A DNA stretch of 64,000 bases from Halothiobacillaceae bacterium (GCA_028696185.1 JAQVHL010000005.1:1-64000), one strand, 5' to 3'. Counted from the first letter of the stretch, positions 1-9,840 are shown. The notes: generated by a model from the sequence alone, not told the origin. Made by a program: numbers and translations.

Positions 1-3000
1 GCGAGGCAAGCCCTGTGATCAGGGCCGCCAGCAGGGCCAGCAAGCCAAGTGGCAGCAGCGGTACGGGTGCGCCACTGACACTGGGGCCACCCGGATCGGA
101 CAGACGGCCGTTGCCTGCCACACCGTCCGCATCGAACGGTCCGCCTTCAAGCAGATCAAAGCTGTAGGCTGTGGCCGTGCCAATCACTGCGGCACTGCCG
201 CCCGGCGCGGCATAGCTGCCCGTAGCGGTACGCTTAAGGTAGCTTGATGCGGCATCGGCATACCCGTGGGCGATGACCCGTACTGGCACGCTTTGCCCTG
301 CGGCAAGCCCGGTGATGTCGAAGCCGACCAGCCCGCAGGGGAAACTTGCGCCCTGCGGCGCGTCGCCCGGCGCCGCCAGGGCCCGGACCGACTGCAAGGT
401 CAGCCCCGCCGCCACTTCCACGGTGAAATAGCATCCACCGACCAGTCCAGGCAGGGACGCCACATGGGGCTGTTCACGATCGGGGATGCCGTCGCCGTTG
501 CCATCGCCGGGAGCACTGCCATTGAGGCCCGGCACGCCATTTTCGATACTGTCTTCCAGGTTGTCGCCGTCGATATACGGGAAACTGGCGGTAACCCATT
601 CGCTGCGGAACTTGCGCTGGGTGGCATTGGCCAGATCCTTGGCCGCCGTGCCGTCGGCATACCAATCGGTGTCGCCGTTATCTACGATCAACTGGATACT
701 GGCGGTGCCGCCATTCATGGACGGTACCTCGACGATCCCTTCGAAACTCCCCTGCGAGGCAAGTCCGGTCAGGTCGGCATCCACGGCCTGGGGCGCCTCG
801 TCGGCCTGGCCGCTCCAGGCATACAGGCGGAAATCGGCGGGCGGCACGCCTGTGGTACTGGCGGCAGGACCGGCCAGAATCAGGTAATACCCACTCCCAT
901 TGCGAGCGATGTCGCGTATGGCACGACCGCCAAGATCAAGAAAAATCGGCGCACCAAAACTCGCAGAGCCGGCCACCCGCGAACCCGCAGCGTTGCCATC
1001 GTCGACCAGGGTATCCAGTGCCTGCACCGGGACGATCAGGGCATGGTTGCGTGCAATGCTGTCCTGAAGCGGTGCACGGAAGGCAATATAGCCACTGCTG
1101 TTGTCGGGGGCGATGACGAAACCTTCGATATTGAAACCCGAACCATCGGCGGCCTCGGGAGCGAGCCCCGTGGCGCTGCTGGCTGCCAGCCCAAGTGCGT
1201 TGGCCCCCAGCCCATGACCATTGCCTGCATCCCAGGCGATAAGGTCATCACGCAGGTAGTCGTAGCGATCCACATACCCCAGCGTTGCGGCGGCACCGTT
1301 GCCGGTGAGATCAGTAGCAAACAGGCGGCGACGATTCGGGGCCGCCTCCCCGTCCTTGTTATTGGAGTGCGAACCCAGCCAGAAGAGTCGGTTACCCAGC
1401 CGTGCCACGCCTTCGATATCCACTTCACGCAATTTTCCGCTACCGGAGGCATCGGTGAGCCCGAGCGGCCCCGTGTCGGGTGTGGTTTCACTGCTGAAGG
1501 GACTGCACGCTTGCGGATCGCCCGATACATGACGCGGGTACAGACGAAGCACCTGGTCCTCGTCATTGGCGATCAGCATCCAGTCCGAATCCACCGCCAC
1601 CGCTGCGCTGGCATCCGCCGCGTCGGTGTGAAAGCGGGTGGTTGCCGGGTTCACGGATGCGACGGACACGCGGTAGTCGATGACATAGGCCGCCGTGTGC
1701 GTCCCGTCACTGACCGTCACGGTAAGCGTGCTTGCACCGACGGCGGACGGTGTGATGTGCAGGGTTCGCGTTCCGTCACTGCCACCCAGCACCAGACCGG
1801 CCGGGGCAACCACGGCGACATTGCTGCTTGTAGCGCTCACGTTCAGTGAGGACAGCGGTGTGTCGGGGTCGGTGAGCGTGAATACCACACCCTCCACCCG
1901 GGCCGGATCGGTAGGATCGCCTAGCGCCGCGCCAATCGCGCCGGCGCCGGCGCCCAGGCTCAGCCGGGGGGTCGTGGTCGCGTCGATAGCGATGGATGGC
2001 GCACCGGCAGGCACCCCGCAGACATCATAGGCCGAAGGCACGCGCGCGCTACGCCCTGGGCTGCCGAGGTTGCCCCCCACCGAACTGATGCTGGCTTCCG
2101 CATCCGCCAGCGTCGATTTGGTCCAGGCCATGGGATCGTTACTTCCCACCCCTGCGGCACTCACCCAGGCGCTAGCCCCCTGGGTGCGAACACTGCCTGC
2201 AAAGGTTTGATCCCCGTAGCTCAGGCGATCCGCCAGCGCATCTGTGGCATCGAAAAGGTTGATCTCGTCGTTGCGCCCCAGGCCTGCGCTGGAGCCGCCG
2301 ATTATTTTCTGATTGGCACACAGCCCCCAGGCCGTACGGAAATCACTGGCGGCTGCATCGGTCAGAATGACCGACTCACCGACCTGCACGGTACCGAAAG
2401 CGGAGAGGCTCACGGTACCGGCCAGCCGACTGTCGTCGTCGAAACTCCAGCCATTCATGTCGAGCGGCAGGGGGCCGAGATTGGTGAACTCCACGAACTC
2501 ACCATCCACCCCGTCGTACATGTATTCGGTAATGCGCAATCCACAGGGGTTGGCATTGGCACCATGCACCGTACGACCGGGACTCCCGATATTGCCCGAG
2601 CCATTGCTCCAGCTGCCTTCGCCATCGCTTACGCTGGACAGCAGCCATTCGGAAATCGCATTGGTTCCCAGACCCGCCACGCTGACCTTGCCACTGATAT
2701 CCTGAGTACGGATCGTGCCTGGGTAGGTCTGATCGCCAAACGTCAGTCGATCGATCAGTGTGCTGCCGGCATCGTAGAGATTGATTTCATCCCCCCGTCC
2801 GAGATTCTGGTCGAGGCCACCAATGACCTTTACCCGGTCACACAGCACCCAGGCGGCACGAAAGTCCGTCGCGCTGGCCTCGGTCAGGATCACCGATTCC
2901 CCCGGCTGAACGACACCGAAGCCCGAGAGGGAAAACGATCCGGCAACACGGCTGCTGTCGTCGAAACTCCAGCCGGTCATGTCGATGGGCGTAGCCCCGG

Positions 3001-3139
3001 TATTGGTGAACTCGATGAACTCACCCGGCGTGCCCGAATAAAGGTATTCGGTAATGCGCATATTCGCGGAAGCCGCCCCCGAAACCACGCATAGCCCCAA
3101 CACAATCAGTGATCGCCCGCCCCGTCGCACCCTGCGCAT
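1..3139 (-). CDS. Large secreted lamin-tail / DUF3616 / choice-of-anchor U protein (3' end beyond window)
   Basis: The reading frame stays open from an ATG at 3139 to the left edge of the window, about 1046 codons, so the C-terminus is missing. Residues 1-25 look like a signal peptide. Two lamin-tail domains follow (about 25-125 and 196-300), each opening with the near-identical phrase RITEYxYxG. Then come an Ig/cadherin-like linker, a DUF3616 region (about 496-800, with DWMLIANDEDQVLRLYPR), a region resembling the choice-of-anchor U family (about 810-1000) and a hydrophobic helix at about 1022-1043 that is probably the cell-envelope sorting signal. An AAAGGGG ribosome site precedes the start. 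It shares its strand with the polysaccharide operon but is separated from it by 158 bp. I infer an exported, surface-attached protein; substrate and activity cannot be told from sequence. Confidence 0.8.
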   Translation of the reverse strand, partial: MRRVRRGGRSLIVLGLCVVSGAASANMRITEYLYSGTPGEFIEFTNTGATPIDMTGWSFDDSSRVAGSFSLSGFGVVQPGESVILTEASATDFRAAWVLCDRVKVIGGLDQNLGRGDEINLYDAGSTLIDRLTFGDQTYPGTIRTQDISGKVSVAGLGTNAISEWLLSSVSDGEGSWSNGSGNIGSPGRTVHGANANPCGLRITEYMYDGVDGEFVEFTNLGPLPLDMNGWSFDDDSRLAGTVSLSAFGTVQVGESVILTDAAASDFRTAWGLCANQKIIGGSSAGLGRNDEINLFDATDALADRLSYGDQTFAGSVRTQGASAWVSAAGVGSNDPMAWTKSTLADAEASISSVGGNLGSPGRSARVPSAYDVCGVPAGAPSIAIDATTTPRLSLGAGAGAIGAALGDPTDPARVEGVVFTLTDPDTPLSSLNVSATSSNVAVVAPAGLVLGGSDGTRTLHITPSAVGASTLTVTVSDGTHTAAYVIDYRVSVASVNPATTRFHTDAADASAAVAVDSDWMLIANDEDQVLRLYPRHVSGDPQACSPFSSETTPDTGPLGLTDASGSGKLREVDIEGVARLGNRLFWLGSHSNNKDGEAAPNRRRLFATDLTGNGAAATLGYVDRYDYLRDDLIAWDAGNGHGLGANALGLAASSATGLAPEAADGSGFNIEGFVIAPDNSSGYIAFRAPLQDSIARNHALIVPVQALDTLVDDGNAAGSRVAGSASFGAPIFLDLGGRAIRDIARNGSGYYLILAGPAASTTGVPPADFRLYAWSGQADEAPQAVDADLTGLASQGSFEGIVEVPSMNGGTASIQLIVDNGDTDWYADGTAAKDLANATQRKFRSEWVTASFPYIDGDNLEDSIENGVPGLNGSAPGDGNGDGIPDREQPHVASLPGLVGGCYFTVEVAAGLTLQSVRALAAPGDAPQGASFPCGLVGFDITGLAAGQSVPVRVIAHGYADAASSYLKRTATGSYAAPGGSAAVIGTATAYSFDLLEGGPFDADGVAGNGRLSDPGGPSVSGAPVPLLPLGLLALLAALITGLAS

Positions 3140-3297
3140 TACCGACCCCTTTGCGGAATATTTAAAGTGCGCAACGCTAGCTCAGGACCATGACACCCGG
3201 ATGACGCCATTGTGGCAATACACGGCGAAGCCTCTGGCTTGGCGGACTCACCACTCAACGCCATTGAGCGAGAAAATTAGGCGGGAAAAATCATCCT

Positions 3298-4473
3298 TCA
3301 GACAGCACGCTCCCGCTGGCGAGCTTCACGCACCGAGCGGACAAAAACGCGCAGAAAGGCAAACAGAATGCCAAACAGCCCCCCCATCATCCCGCCCAGA
3401 AACAGCATCTGCGCCATCCCGGGGACGCTCGCTTTTCCAACCACCGGCTCGCCCATCATCCGTGAAGGCTGTGCCTGCTGCGATGCAGCTTGCAGGGCAT
3501 CGATGCGGGACTGCAACACCGCCTCCTCCCGCTGAAGTGTGATTTCGTCGTTCTCCAGGCGCAGGCGGGCCGCCGCAATGTCCGTGTCCAGCACGGCCAG
3601 GCGTGCCTGTTGCTCTGCCATATCCCTCTGAAGTGTCAGACGCTGCTGGGGCAGCTCGATCAGGAGTGCGGCCTGCATGTCGGTCAAAGCCGCCAGGGTA
3701 CGCTGGATTTCTGCATCGACCAGCAAGACGGTGGTGACTTTTTCTGCATCGCGCACCTGCCGTGCGGAGACTTCACGCGAGGCTTCCATTCGTTTGACGG
3801 ATGCCTCGTACAGCTCAATCTGCTTACGAAGGAATGCCTCATGTTCGCCAAGCAATTGCTGGCGTTTTTCGGCATCCTGCAAACGCTGCTCCAGTTGCGT
3901 TTTTTCCGAGATACGGCTGGTCAGTTGCTTTTCCAGTTCCTTTCGCCTCAAATCGACCTGTACGGGATCGGTGAGTTTTTGCAACTCAAGCTCCGCCTGA
4001 CGCAAGGGGTCTGTTTTCTGCTGTCGCCAGTTATCCAATAACTGTTCGTGACGGCTCAACACGGACGCCACAATCTCGTTGGTTATCGTCTGCAAACGCG
4101 CCTGCTCTACCTTCCTGCCCGTCAATTCCAGCACAACAAGCGAGGTCTGCTTGGGTTGATTGGCCTTCGCCTCAACCGATTCATTGAGCGCCATACGGAT
4201 CAAGGTTTGCGGGATACCGCCTTGATTCAGCCCAGCCACGATATCCGCTGGCGCCTCCAACCAGTCCCGCTGCCCCGAAGCGCCGATGACGTAGCCCGGC
4301 TCAAGCACAGCGCGGTAGGTCACCTCCGAGGGGCGCAGCAGCGCGTAGCCTCCCGCAATCACAATGCCGACAAGCAGGGTGAAGAGGATGGTCCATTTCT
4401 GCTCCAACAGCAGAAGGGCGAGATCGACCAGGCTGATTTCATCAGGAGCGTGTTCATCACGTGGGGTTTGCAT
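3298..4473 (-). CDS. Wzz-like polysaccharide chain-length / co-polymerase membrane protein
   Basis: 391 aa. The architecture is that of the Wzz/PCP family: a short cytoplasmic N-terminus, a transmembrane helix (about residues 27-47, WTILFTLLVGIVIAGGYALL), a long charged periplasmic coiled-coil region rich in Gln, Glu and Arg, and a C-terminal helix (about 355-380, MLFLGGMMGGLFGILFAFL) before a basic tail. The family sets the chain length of O-antigen or exopolysaccharide. I chose the ATG at 4473, because an upstream in-frame start at 4548 would overlap the preceding gene by 92 bp, whereas 4473 gives a 17-bp overlap and has GGAGAAA upstream. It is the last gene of the polysaccharide operon. 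No kinase domain is fused to it. Confidence 0.75.
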   Translation of the reverse strand: MQTPRDEHAPDEISLVDLALLLLEQKWTILFTLLVGIVIAGGYALLRPSEVTYRAVLEPGYVIGASGQRDWLEAPADIVAGLNQGGIPQTLIRMALNESVEAKANQPKQTSLVVLELTGRKVEQARLQTITNEIVASVLSRHEQLLDNWRQQKTDPLRQAELELQKLTDPVQVDLRRKELEKQLTSRISEKTQLEQRLQDAEKRQQLLGEHEAFLRKQIELYEASVKRMEASREVSARQVRDAEKVTTVLLVDAEIQRTLAALTDMQAALLIELPQQRLTLQRDMAEQQARLAVLDTDIAAARLRLENDEITLQREEAVLQSRIDALQAASQQAQPSRMMGEPVVGKASVPGMAQMLFLGGMMGGLFGILFAFLRVFVRSVREARQRERAV

Positions 4474-5950
4474 GCCCAGCTGTTTCTCCGTGTAGAGGGG
4501 GAGTAGAAACGCTTGAACACAGGGGGGCACATGCTCGCGCGGATACAAACGTCATGAAAGAGCGTACCACCAGAATGACCATGAAGCTGGCCATCGGCAG
4601 GATGTACAGCAAGCCGCGATTGGTCACTGTCATGTTCTGGATATTGCGGAACATGTAACTGCCGCTGTAGCTGCCCAGCACGACAAGCAGAAACACCAGG
4701 ACCACCACCGCCGCCAGACGCGCGGGGGCGCCGCCCCCCCGCCCCACCCACGCCAGCGGCAACATAAGCAGCAACAGCCACCACCAGACGCCCCAGCCAT
4801 CCTGAACCAGAAGCATGATGTGCAACAAATCAAGTGTCGGCAGCAGCTCTTGAAACGGCACGCCCACCCCAGGAATACTCAGCCCCCCCGCCTTGGTCAG
4901 CCAATGCCCCTGAAGGTAAAACCCAAGCACCACGCCAACCAAAACCAGCGAGAGGCCCAGCGCCCCCCCCGCCAGGACACGACGACGCCCCTGCCACAAG
5001 GACAGCCCTCCGTACAGCACGATGGGCAGCAGACTCACCACGAGAATGGGCGTGGGGCGCAACTTGATCGACAACATGATGGGCAACAGCAGCACGACCC
5101 AGACCCATTGCCCACGATCCGCCCCGGTCACGGCAAGCAACAGGGCGATCCCAAGCAAGCCGAACACCGCTGTGACCCACACATCGGCATACCCGGCCAG
5201 GGCAACATGCGTGGCCAGCATCGGCACGGAAGAGAGCAACCAGGCCCCCCCGACAGCCAGTGGCCACGACGCCCCGGCGGCTCTTGCCTGCGCCATGAAC
5301 CCCATCAGCAGGGCGACAAACGCCCCCCACCACGGCAGGTTGATGAGCGCCGCATCCCATTGCCCCATCAAGCTGGCCTGACTGGTCTGCAGCAATGGAA
5401 TGAACGGCGGATAGTGCCCCGAAGGAACGGCATAGCCCTCGCCGCCAAACCAGTTCAGCACCGTCAAATCTGTTGGAACACGACTACCGGTTTCAAACCA
5501 GACGCGCGCCTTTTGCGACCAGGTCTGCCAGGCATCCCAGGGCAAGAGCGGAAGATGGGAAACTTCAATCCACAACCCGACCAGACGCAGCAGGATCAGC
5601 CCCAGGAACAAGGCGAGCAAAGCACGCTCCACACGACTCATGTGTGGAGCCACTGCACCGACACCGGGGGCGAACCTCGAAACAAAGCGCCTGTCCACCC
5701 CGAGCGCCACGGCGCCCAATATCACCCATCCGCCCATGACCGCCAGCACCGAGCCGCGCGTATACGTCACGCCCAGCTGATCGAGCAGCAACAAACCCAG
5801 CACAAGTAAGAAATATCCAACAAAGAAACCATATCCGGCCGCCATCAACCATGGACTGGCGTGACGACGCGCCCAAGGCCACACGAGCAAAGCGCCGCTC
5901 CCCCAGGGCAAGAGCAAACCGGTCAGCGCCCAGACCGACAAGCTACTCAT
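4457..5950 (-). CDS. Polytopic membrane protein, glycosyltransferase-like, unknown function
   Basis: 497 aa with about 11-12 predicted hydrophobic segments. A large loop after the third or fourth helix carries LLPWDAWQTWSQKARVWF and GEGYAVPSGHYPPFIPLL, which resembles the catalytic-loop layout of GT-C lipid-linked glycosyltransferases (an acidic residue after an early helix). I cannot place it in a named family. The start overlaps the stop of the preceding gene by 4 bp (ATGA), so translation is probably coupled. In this operon it could be a sugar transferase, a polymerase (Wzy-like) or a ligase. The C-terminal 40 residues, rich in Cys, Ser and Pro, are not membrane-like. Function is inferred from position only. 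Confidence 0.6.
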   Translation of the reverse strand: MSSLSVWALTGLLLPWGSGALLVWPWARRHASPWLMAAGYGFFVGYFLLVLGLLLLDQLGVTYTRGSVLAVMGGWVILGAVALGVDRRFVSRFAPGVGAVAPHMSRVERALLALFLGLILLRLVGLWIEVSHLPLLPWDAWQTWSQKARVWFETGSRVPTDLTVLNWFGGEGYAVPSGHYPPFIPLLQTSQASLMGQWDAALINLPWWGAFVALLMGFMAQARAAGASWPLAVGGAWLLSSVPMLATHVALAGYADVWVTAVFGLLGIALLLAVTGADRGQWVWVVLLLPIMLSIKLRPTPILVVSLLPIVLYGGLSLWQGRRRVLAGGALGLSLVLVGVVLGFYLQGHWLTKAGGLSIPGVGVPFQELLPTLDLLHIMLLVQDGWGVWWWLLLLMLPLAWVGRGGGAPARLAAVVVLVFLLVVLGSYSGSYMFRNIQNMTVTNRGLLYILPMASFMVILVVRSFMTFVSARACAPLCSSVSTPPLHGETAGHANPT

Positions 5951-7263
5951 GGACGTTTCTCCGTGTCTTGCATAATTTCCAGCAACAGCACACCGTGATC
6001 CCGCAGAACAGGGCGCGCGGACAAGGCGTGCCCCCCCGGCACGCTCAACTGACCGGTTTTTACGTCGAAGCTTATTTCCTTCGGCAGAGGACCACGGATC
6101 AGTAACAGCTCACCGGGGCGCAAGCGTTCCATACCCTTGATAGCCCCTCCCAGCGTCAGCGTGGAGTGAGGCAAAAGGTGATACTGCAGGCGCAGAAGAG
6201 GATAGCGATCCTGGGTATCCTGCATGTTCCCCAGCAGGACGATACGCCGGGGAGACGCTCCCAGCAGGGCTTTGATACGGGACGCCAAACGTAGGTTAGC
6301 CGCATCCGGACCGACGGCTTCGCGCTCAACCCCTTCCTGTCCTGCATACCGTTGTTCGGTTGCCAGGTGCCGCTGCCAGAACGTCCATTGCGTACGCGCC
6401 TCCAGCAGTAGAAGCCCCGGCAACCACAGTGCCAGCAGAAGAATCAGTCGTTCGCGGCGCCCCCGCTGCCGGGCAATCCACAAAAGCACACTTGACGCCA
6501 GCAGCAACCACAAGCCCAGAAGCGGTGCCGGTGTAGCCAACAGCGCCGTGTCCGCGCCGACGGAGCCCAGATTGATCGCACGTCCAGTCCAGCCTGGGTT
6601 CAGTCGGGCATCTTCCTGCAATTGATCCAGCAAGCGCTCCAGCGTGAGTGGCGCGGGCTCCAGACGCAATCCCTTGACGATAAGCGGTGCATCGGCGGGC
6701 GTGTCGAAAGCCAAGCCGAACTCTCGCAACTTGCCACGCCACTTCGGCAATGCGGCAAGGTCAACCACCCCTTCCGTCAAACTCTGGCGCTGCATCGTTC
6801 GCTCGCCTTCGGGCACCCAGAGCAGATAGACCGTCGGCATCGGCTTGCCTTCGAGCGTACCGGCCTCCAAAACCAAGCGTGAAAAGGTTGCTGCCTCGAC
6901 CGGTTCACCGAAGCGCAGCAAGAGAACGGCAGGCAAGCCTTTAGCTGAATGAACCTGTCGGGCGCTGGGCTGCCCCTTGACCGGCAGGGATTCCCCCTGT
7001 TGGGCCAGCAAATCGCTTCCTTGGAGTTGCACAGTCGCGATCCTCGGCCAGCGCCACTCCATCGCCCATGTGCAGAACAGTGCGGCCGCCACAGGCAGGG
7101 ACAACACAAGCGACAACAGGATCAGGGTCAGCCCACGCCTCAAGGGCAGCGGAGTTGCCCCTTGTGCGGGAGCGACATCCATGCCGCCTCCATTTCCCGG
7201 GCCTGAAGACGGTATCGTTGACACCGCCAGCCGTTCCGGGGGTTCTCTATCCTGCCTAATCAT
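5947..7263 (-). CDS. Membrane protein of unknown function in the polysaccharide operon
   Basis: 438 aa. A soluble Pro/Gly-rich N-terminus is followed by a transmembrane helix near residues 44-64, a periplasmic domain of about 180 residues rich in beta-type sequence, two adjacent helices near 230-285, and a C-terminal soluble domain. I recognise no catalytic motif. The start at 7263 forms an ATGA overlap with the stop of rfbB; a longer in-frame start at 7284 is less likely because it lacks this coupling. Its stop forms another ATGA overlap with the next gene. The strict coupling to rfbB and to the next membrane protein suggests that these two act together in assembling or exporting a rhamnose-containing glycan. 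That is inference. Confidence 0.55.
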   Translation of the reverse strand: MIRQDREPPERLAVSTIPSSGPGNGGGMDVAPAQGATPLPLRRGLTLILLSLVLSLPVAAALFCTWAMEWRWPRIATVQLQGSDLLAQQGESLPVKGQPSARQVHSAKGLPAVLLLRFGEPVEAATFSRLVLEAGTLEGKPMPTVYLLWVPEGERTMQRQSLTEGVVDLAALPKWRGKLREFGLAFDTPADAPLIVKGLRLEPAPLTLERLLDQLQEDARLNPGWTGRAINLGSVGADTALLATPAPLLGLWLLLASSVLLWIARQRGRRERLILLLALWLPGLLLLEARTQWTFWQRHLATEQRYAGQEGVEREAVGPDAANLRLASRIKALLGASPRRIVLLGNMQDTQDRYPLLRLQYHLLPHSTLTLGGAIKGMERLRPGELLLIRGPLPKEISFDVKTGQLSVPGGHALSARPVLRDHGVLLLEIMQDTEKRP

Positions 7264-8333
7264 GCCTGTAGCAAGGGCTCCCACCAGTCCCGTCGATCAA
7301 GATACCACGCGAGCGTGCGCTGCAAACCCTGTTCGAAGTCCACGGCCGGCAGATAGCCGATTTCATCGCGCGCCTTTCGGGCATCGATGGCATAACGGCG
7401 ATCATGGCCGGGACGGTCCGTGACGAAACGGATGAGTTCCTCGCTGCGACCGCCACGCGCCGGAGGGGCGTCGGGATAACGGGCCGCCAGTTGCGGCTGG
7501 GCGGCAAAGGCGGCATCGAGCTGGGCGCAGAGCAGACGGATGATGTCGATATTCGCCCATTCATTGTGGCCGCCGATATTGTAGGTTTCCCCGATACGCC
7601 CGTGTTCGAGCACGCAGGCAATACCCCGGCAATGATCCTCGACGTACAACCAGTCGCGGATATTGCGCCCATCGCCGTAGATGGGCAGGGGGCGTCCGCG
7701 AAGCAGGTTGGTAATGCACAGGGGGATCAGTTTTTCCGGGTAGTGATAGGGGCCGTAGTTGTTCGAGCAGTTGCTGGTCGTGGTCTTGAGGCCATAGGTG
7801 TGATGGTAGGCACGCACCAGATGGTCCGATGCGGCCTTGCTGGCCGAATAGGGGGAGTTGGGTGCATAGGGGGTGGTTTCACTGAACGGCGGATCGTCGG
7901 CTTCCAGTGATCCATACACCTCATCGGTCGAAACATGGTGGAAGCGGTGTTCGGCGCGCCGGGTGCGTGCATCGTCCAGCCAGACCTGGCGCGCGGCCTT
8001 GAGCAAGCTGTGCGTGCCGATGACATTGGTTTCGATGAAGGCATCCGGGCCGCTGATGGAGCGGTCGACATGGCTTTCAGCCGCGAAATGCACCAGGGTG
8101 TCGACCGCATGCTCACTCAGCAACCGCTCGACCAATGCCTGATCGCGAATGTCGCCTTGCACGAAGGAAAATCGCGCATCGTTCCGCACCGGATCGAGAT
8201 TGGCCGGGTTTCCGGCATAGGTGAGCGCATCCAGAACCAGCACGCGGTCCTGGGGGTACCGGGCCAGCCAGTAATGAACGAAGTTGGCGCCGATGAATCC
8301 GGCGCCTCCGGTAACGAGCAGTGAGCGGGTCAT
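7260..8333 (-). CDS. rfbB: dTDP-glucose 4,6-dehydratase
   Basis: 357 aa, usual family length. It converts dTDP-D-glucose to dTDP-4-keto-6-deoxy-D-glucose, the second step of dTDP-L-rhamnose synthesis in the cytoplasm. The N-terminal NAD site is TGGAGFIGANFV, followed by VHFAAESHVDRS and the catalytic Tyr/Lys pair in SPYSASKAASDHL (YxxxK). The Thr-Asp-Glu of STDEVYGSL, typical of the dehydratase branch, is present. The ATG at 8333 is preferred over an in-frame TTG two codons upstream. It follows rfbD with a 77-bp gap, the largest spacing among the rhamnose genes. Gene order is rfbA-rfbC-rfbD-rfbB, with rfbB last rather than first. Confidence 0.96.
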   Translation of the reverse strand: MTRSLLVTGGAGFIGANFVHYWLARYPQDRVLVLDALTYAGNPANLDPVRNDARFSFVQGDIRDQALVERLLSEHAVDTLVHFAAESHVDRSISGPDAFIETNVIGTHSLLKAARQVWLDDARTRRAEHRFHHVSTDEVYGSLEADDPPFSETTPYAPNSPYSASKAASDHLVRAYHHTYGLKTTTSNCSNNYGPYHYPEKLIPLCITNLLRGRPLPIYGDGRNIRDWLYVEDHCRGIACVLEHGRIGETYNIGGHNEWANIDIIRLLCAQLDAAFAAQPQLAARYPDAPPARGGRSEELIRFVTDRPGHDRRYAIDARKARDEIGYLPAVDFEQGLQRTLAWYLDRRDWWEPLLQA

Positions 8334-8410
8334 GAACAACTCGACAGACTAAACAAAGTGGACAGTGTAAGACGTTCGCCGTTCCCTGGTGGAACAGCAG
8401 GTCGCAGACC

Positions 8411-9295
8411 TCAAGCCAACTGCGCCAGCATGGCGCGCAATGATTCTCGCCAATGGACGGGGGTCACGCCCAGTGCGGCCCAGGTGGCGGTTTTATCCAG
8501 CACGCTATAGGACGGACGCCGGGCGGGCGTCGGGTAGTCTTCGGTACGCAGGGGATGGACCGGAATGGACCGTTCGAGCAGACCCCGCGCCAGCGCCTCA
8601 TCACGGATCGCCAGCGCGAAGTCGTACCAGCTCGCCACACCGGCATCGGTCCAGTGGTGCCGCCCGGAAAGCTTGAGCGCAACGGCCTGCCACAAGGCCT
8701 GCGCCAGTCCCCTGGCCCAGGTGGGCGTACCGACCTGATCGGCCACCACGCCCAAGTGTTCCCGCTCGCTCATCAGGCGCAGCATGGTCTTGACGAAATT
8801 CTGTCCGTACTGCGAGTAAACCCAGGCCGTGCGGACGATCAGGGCCTGTTCGCCCAGGATATCCAGGGCCGCACACTCACCCTCGTACTTGGTCTGCCCA
8901 TACACGCCCAGCGGGGCGGCGGCATCTTCTGGACGATACGGTCTGCCCTGCTGTCCATCGAAGACAAAATCCGTGGACACCTGCACAAGACGGGCGCCTT
9001 CGACATACGCGGCCTGGGCCAGATGCGCGACCGCCTCGGCATTGACCGCCTGCGCACGCTCGGCATCACTCTGTGCCTTATCCACGGCCGTGTAGGCCGC
9101 CGCGTTGATAATCACCTCCGGTGCAAAACGACCGACGGCGCGCGCGACCGCCTCGGCGTCGGTGATGTCCAGGGTGTCGATATCGTGAACGCACAGCCTC
9201 ACCCCTTCAGGGCAGGTGGCCGAAAGTTCCCGCCCCAGCTGCCCGTGAGCGCCTGTAACAAGCACTCGTCCGCTAAACGCTGGCGTGGCAATCAT
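8411..9295 (-). CDS. rfbD: dTDP-4-dehydrorhamnose reductase
   Basis: 294 aa. It catalyses the final NAD(P)H-dependent reduction to dTDP-L-rhamnose. The Rossmann motif VLVTGAHGQLGREL is near the N-terminus, NAAAYTAVDKAQSDAE is the family signature, and the catalytic YxxxK is YGQTKYEGE. The start codon overlaps the rfbC stop as ATGA (9292-9295), so the two are translationally coupled. It acts directly after RfbC on the same intermediate. Confidence 0.96.
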   Translation of the reverse strand: MIATPAFSGRVLVTGAHGQLGRELSATCPEGVRLCVHDIDTLDITDAEAVARAVGRFAPEVIINAAAYTAVDKAQSDAERAQAVNAEAVAHLAQAAYVEGARLVQVSTDFVFDGQQGRPYRPEDAAAPLGVYGQTKYEGECAALDILGEQALIVRTAWVYSQYGQNFVKTMLRLMSEREHLGVVADQVGTPTWARGLAQALWQAVALKLSGRHHWTDAGVASWYDFALAIRDEALARGLLERSIPVHPLRTEDYPTPARRPSYSVLDKTATWAALGVTPVHWRESLRAMLAQLA

Positions 9296-9840
9296 TCGAA
9301 CACCTCGGCATCCGCCAGAGAAAGGCCCACGGCATCCTTTGCGGAGAGCGTGGGCGCACGGCCCTCGATCAGCGGCCAGTCGATGCCGATCTGCGGGTCG
9401 TCCCAGCGGATGCAGCGTTCATGCTCGGGCGCGTAATACGCCGTGCACTTGTAGAGGAAATCCGCGCTCTGCGAACGGACATAAAAGCCGTGGGCAAAAC
9501 CGGGCGGCACCCAGAGCATGCGATGATTTTCCGCACTCAGGGTGACGCCGACCCAGCGGCCGAAATGCGGCGAGTGGCGACGCACATCCACGGCCACGTC
9601 GAACACCTCGCCCTGGGTAACACGCACGAGCTTGCCCTGGGGCTGGTGCAACTGGTAGTGCAACCCGCGCAGAATGCCCTGGGCCGAACGGCTGTGGTTG
9701 TCCTGCACGAAATCCAGGTCCAGCCCCGCGTGGGCGAAGCCCGCCCTGTTCCAGCTTTCCAGGAAGAAACCGCGATGGTCGCCGAAGACGCGCGGTTCGA
9801 TGATGAGTACGCCCGGCAGGGCCGTTTCGATGATGTTCAT
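9292..9840 (-). CDS. rfbC: dTDP-4-dehydrorhamnose 3,5-epimerase
   Basis: 182 aa, the normal size of the cupin-fold epimerase. It inverts C3 and C5 of dTDP-4-keto-6-deoxyglucose. The signature [17 protein letters not shown] contains the catalytic His, and [22 protein letters not shown] is the conserved cupin strand. It is coupled to rfbA upstream and rfbD downstream by ATGA overlaps. Confidence 0.96.
   Translation of the reverse strand: MNIIETALPGVLIIEPRVFGDHRGFFLESWNRAGFAHAGLDLDFVQDNHSRSAQGILRGLHYQLHQPQGKLVRVTQGEVFDVAVDVRRHSPHFGRWVGVTLSAENHRMLWVPPGFAHGFYVRSQSADFLYKCTAYYAPEHERCIRWDDPQIGIDWPLIEGRAPTLSAKDAVGLSLADAEVFE

Noticed and set aside
266-1849. A 527-codon plus-strand frame at the left edge
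   Set aside because: It mirrors the minus-strand lamin-tail/DUF3616 protein, which has clear domains and a signal peptide.
4820-5809. Plus-strand frame of 329 codons
   Set aside because: Antisense to the polytopic membrane protein; its translation is Gln/Pro/Arg-rich without domains.
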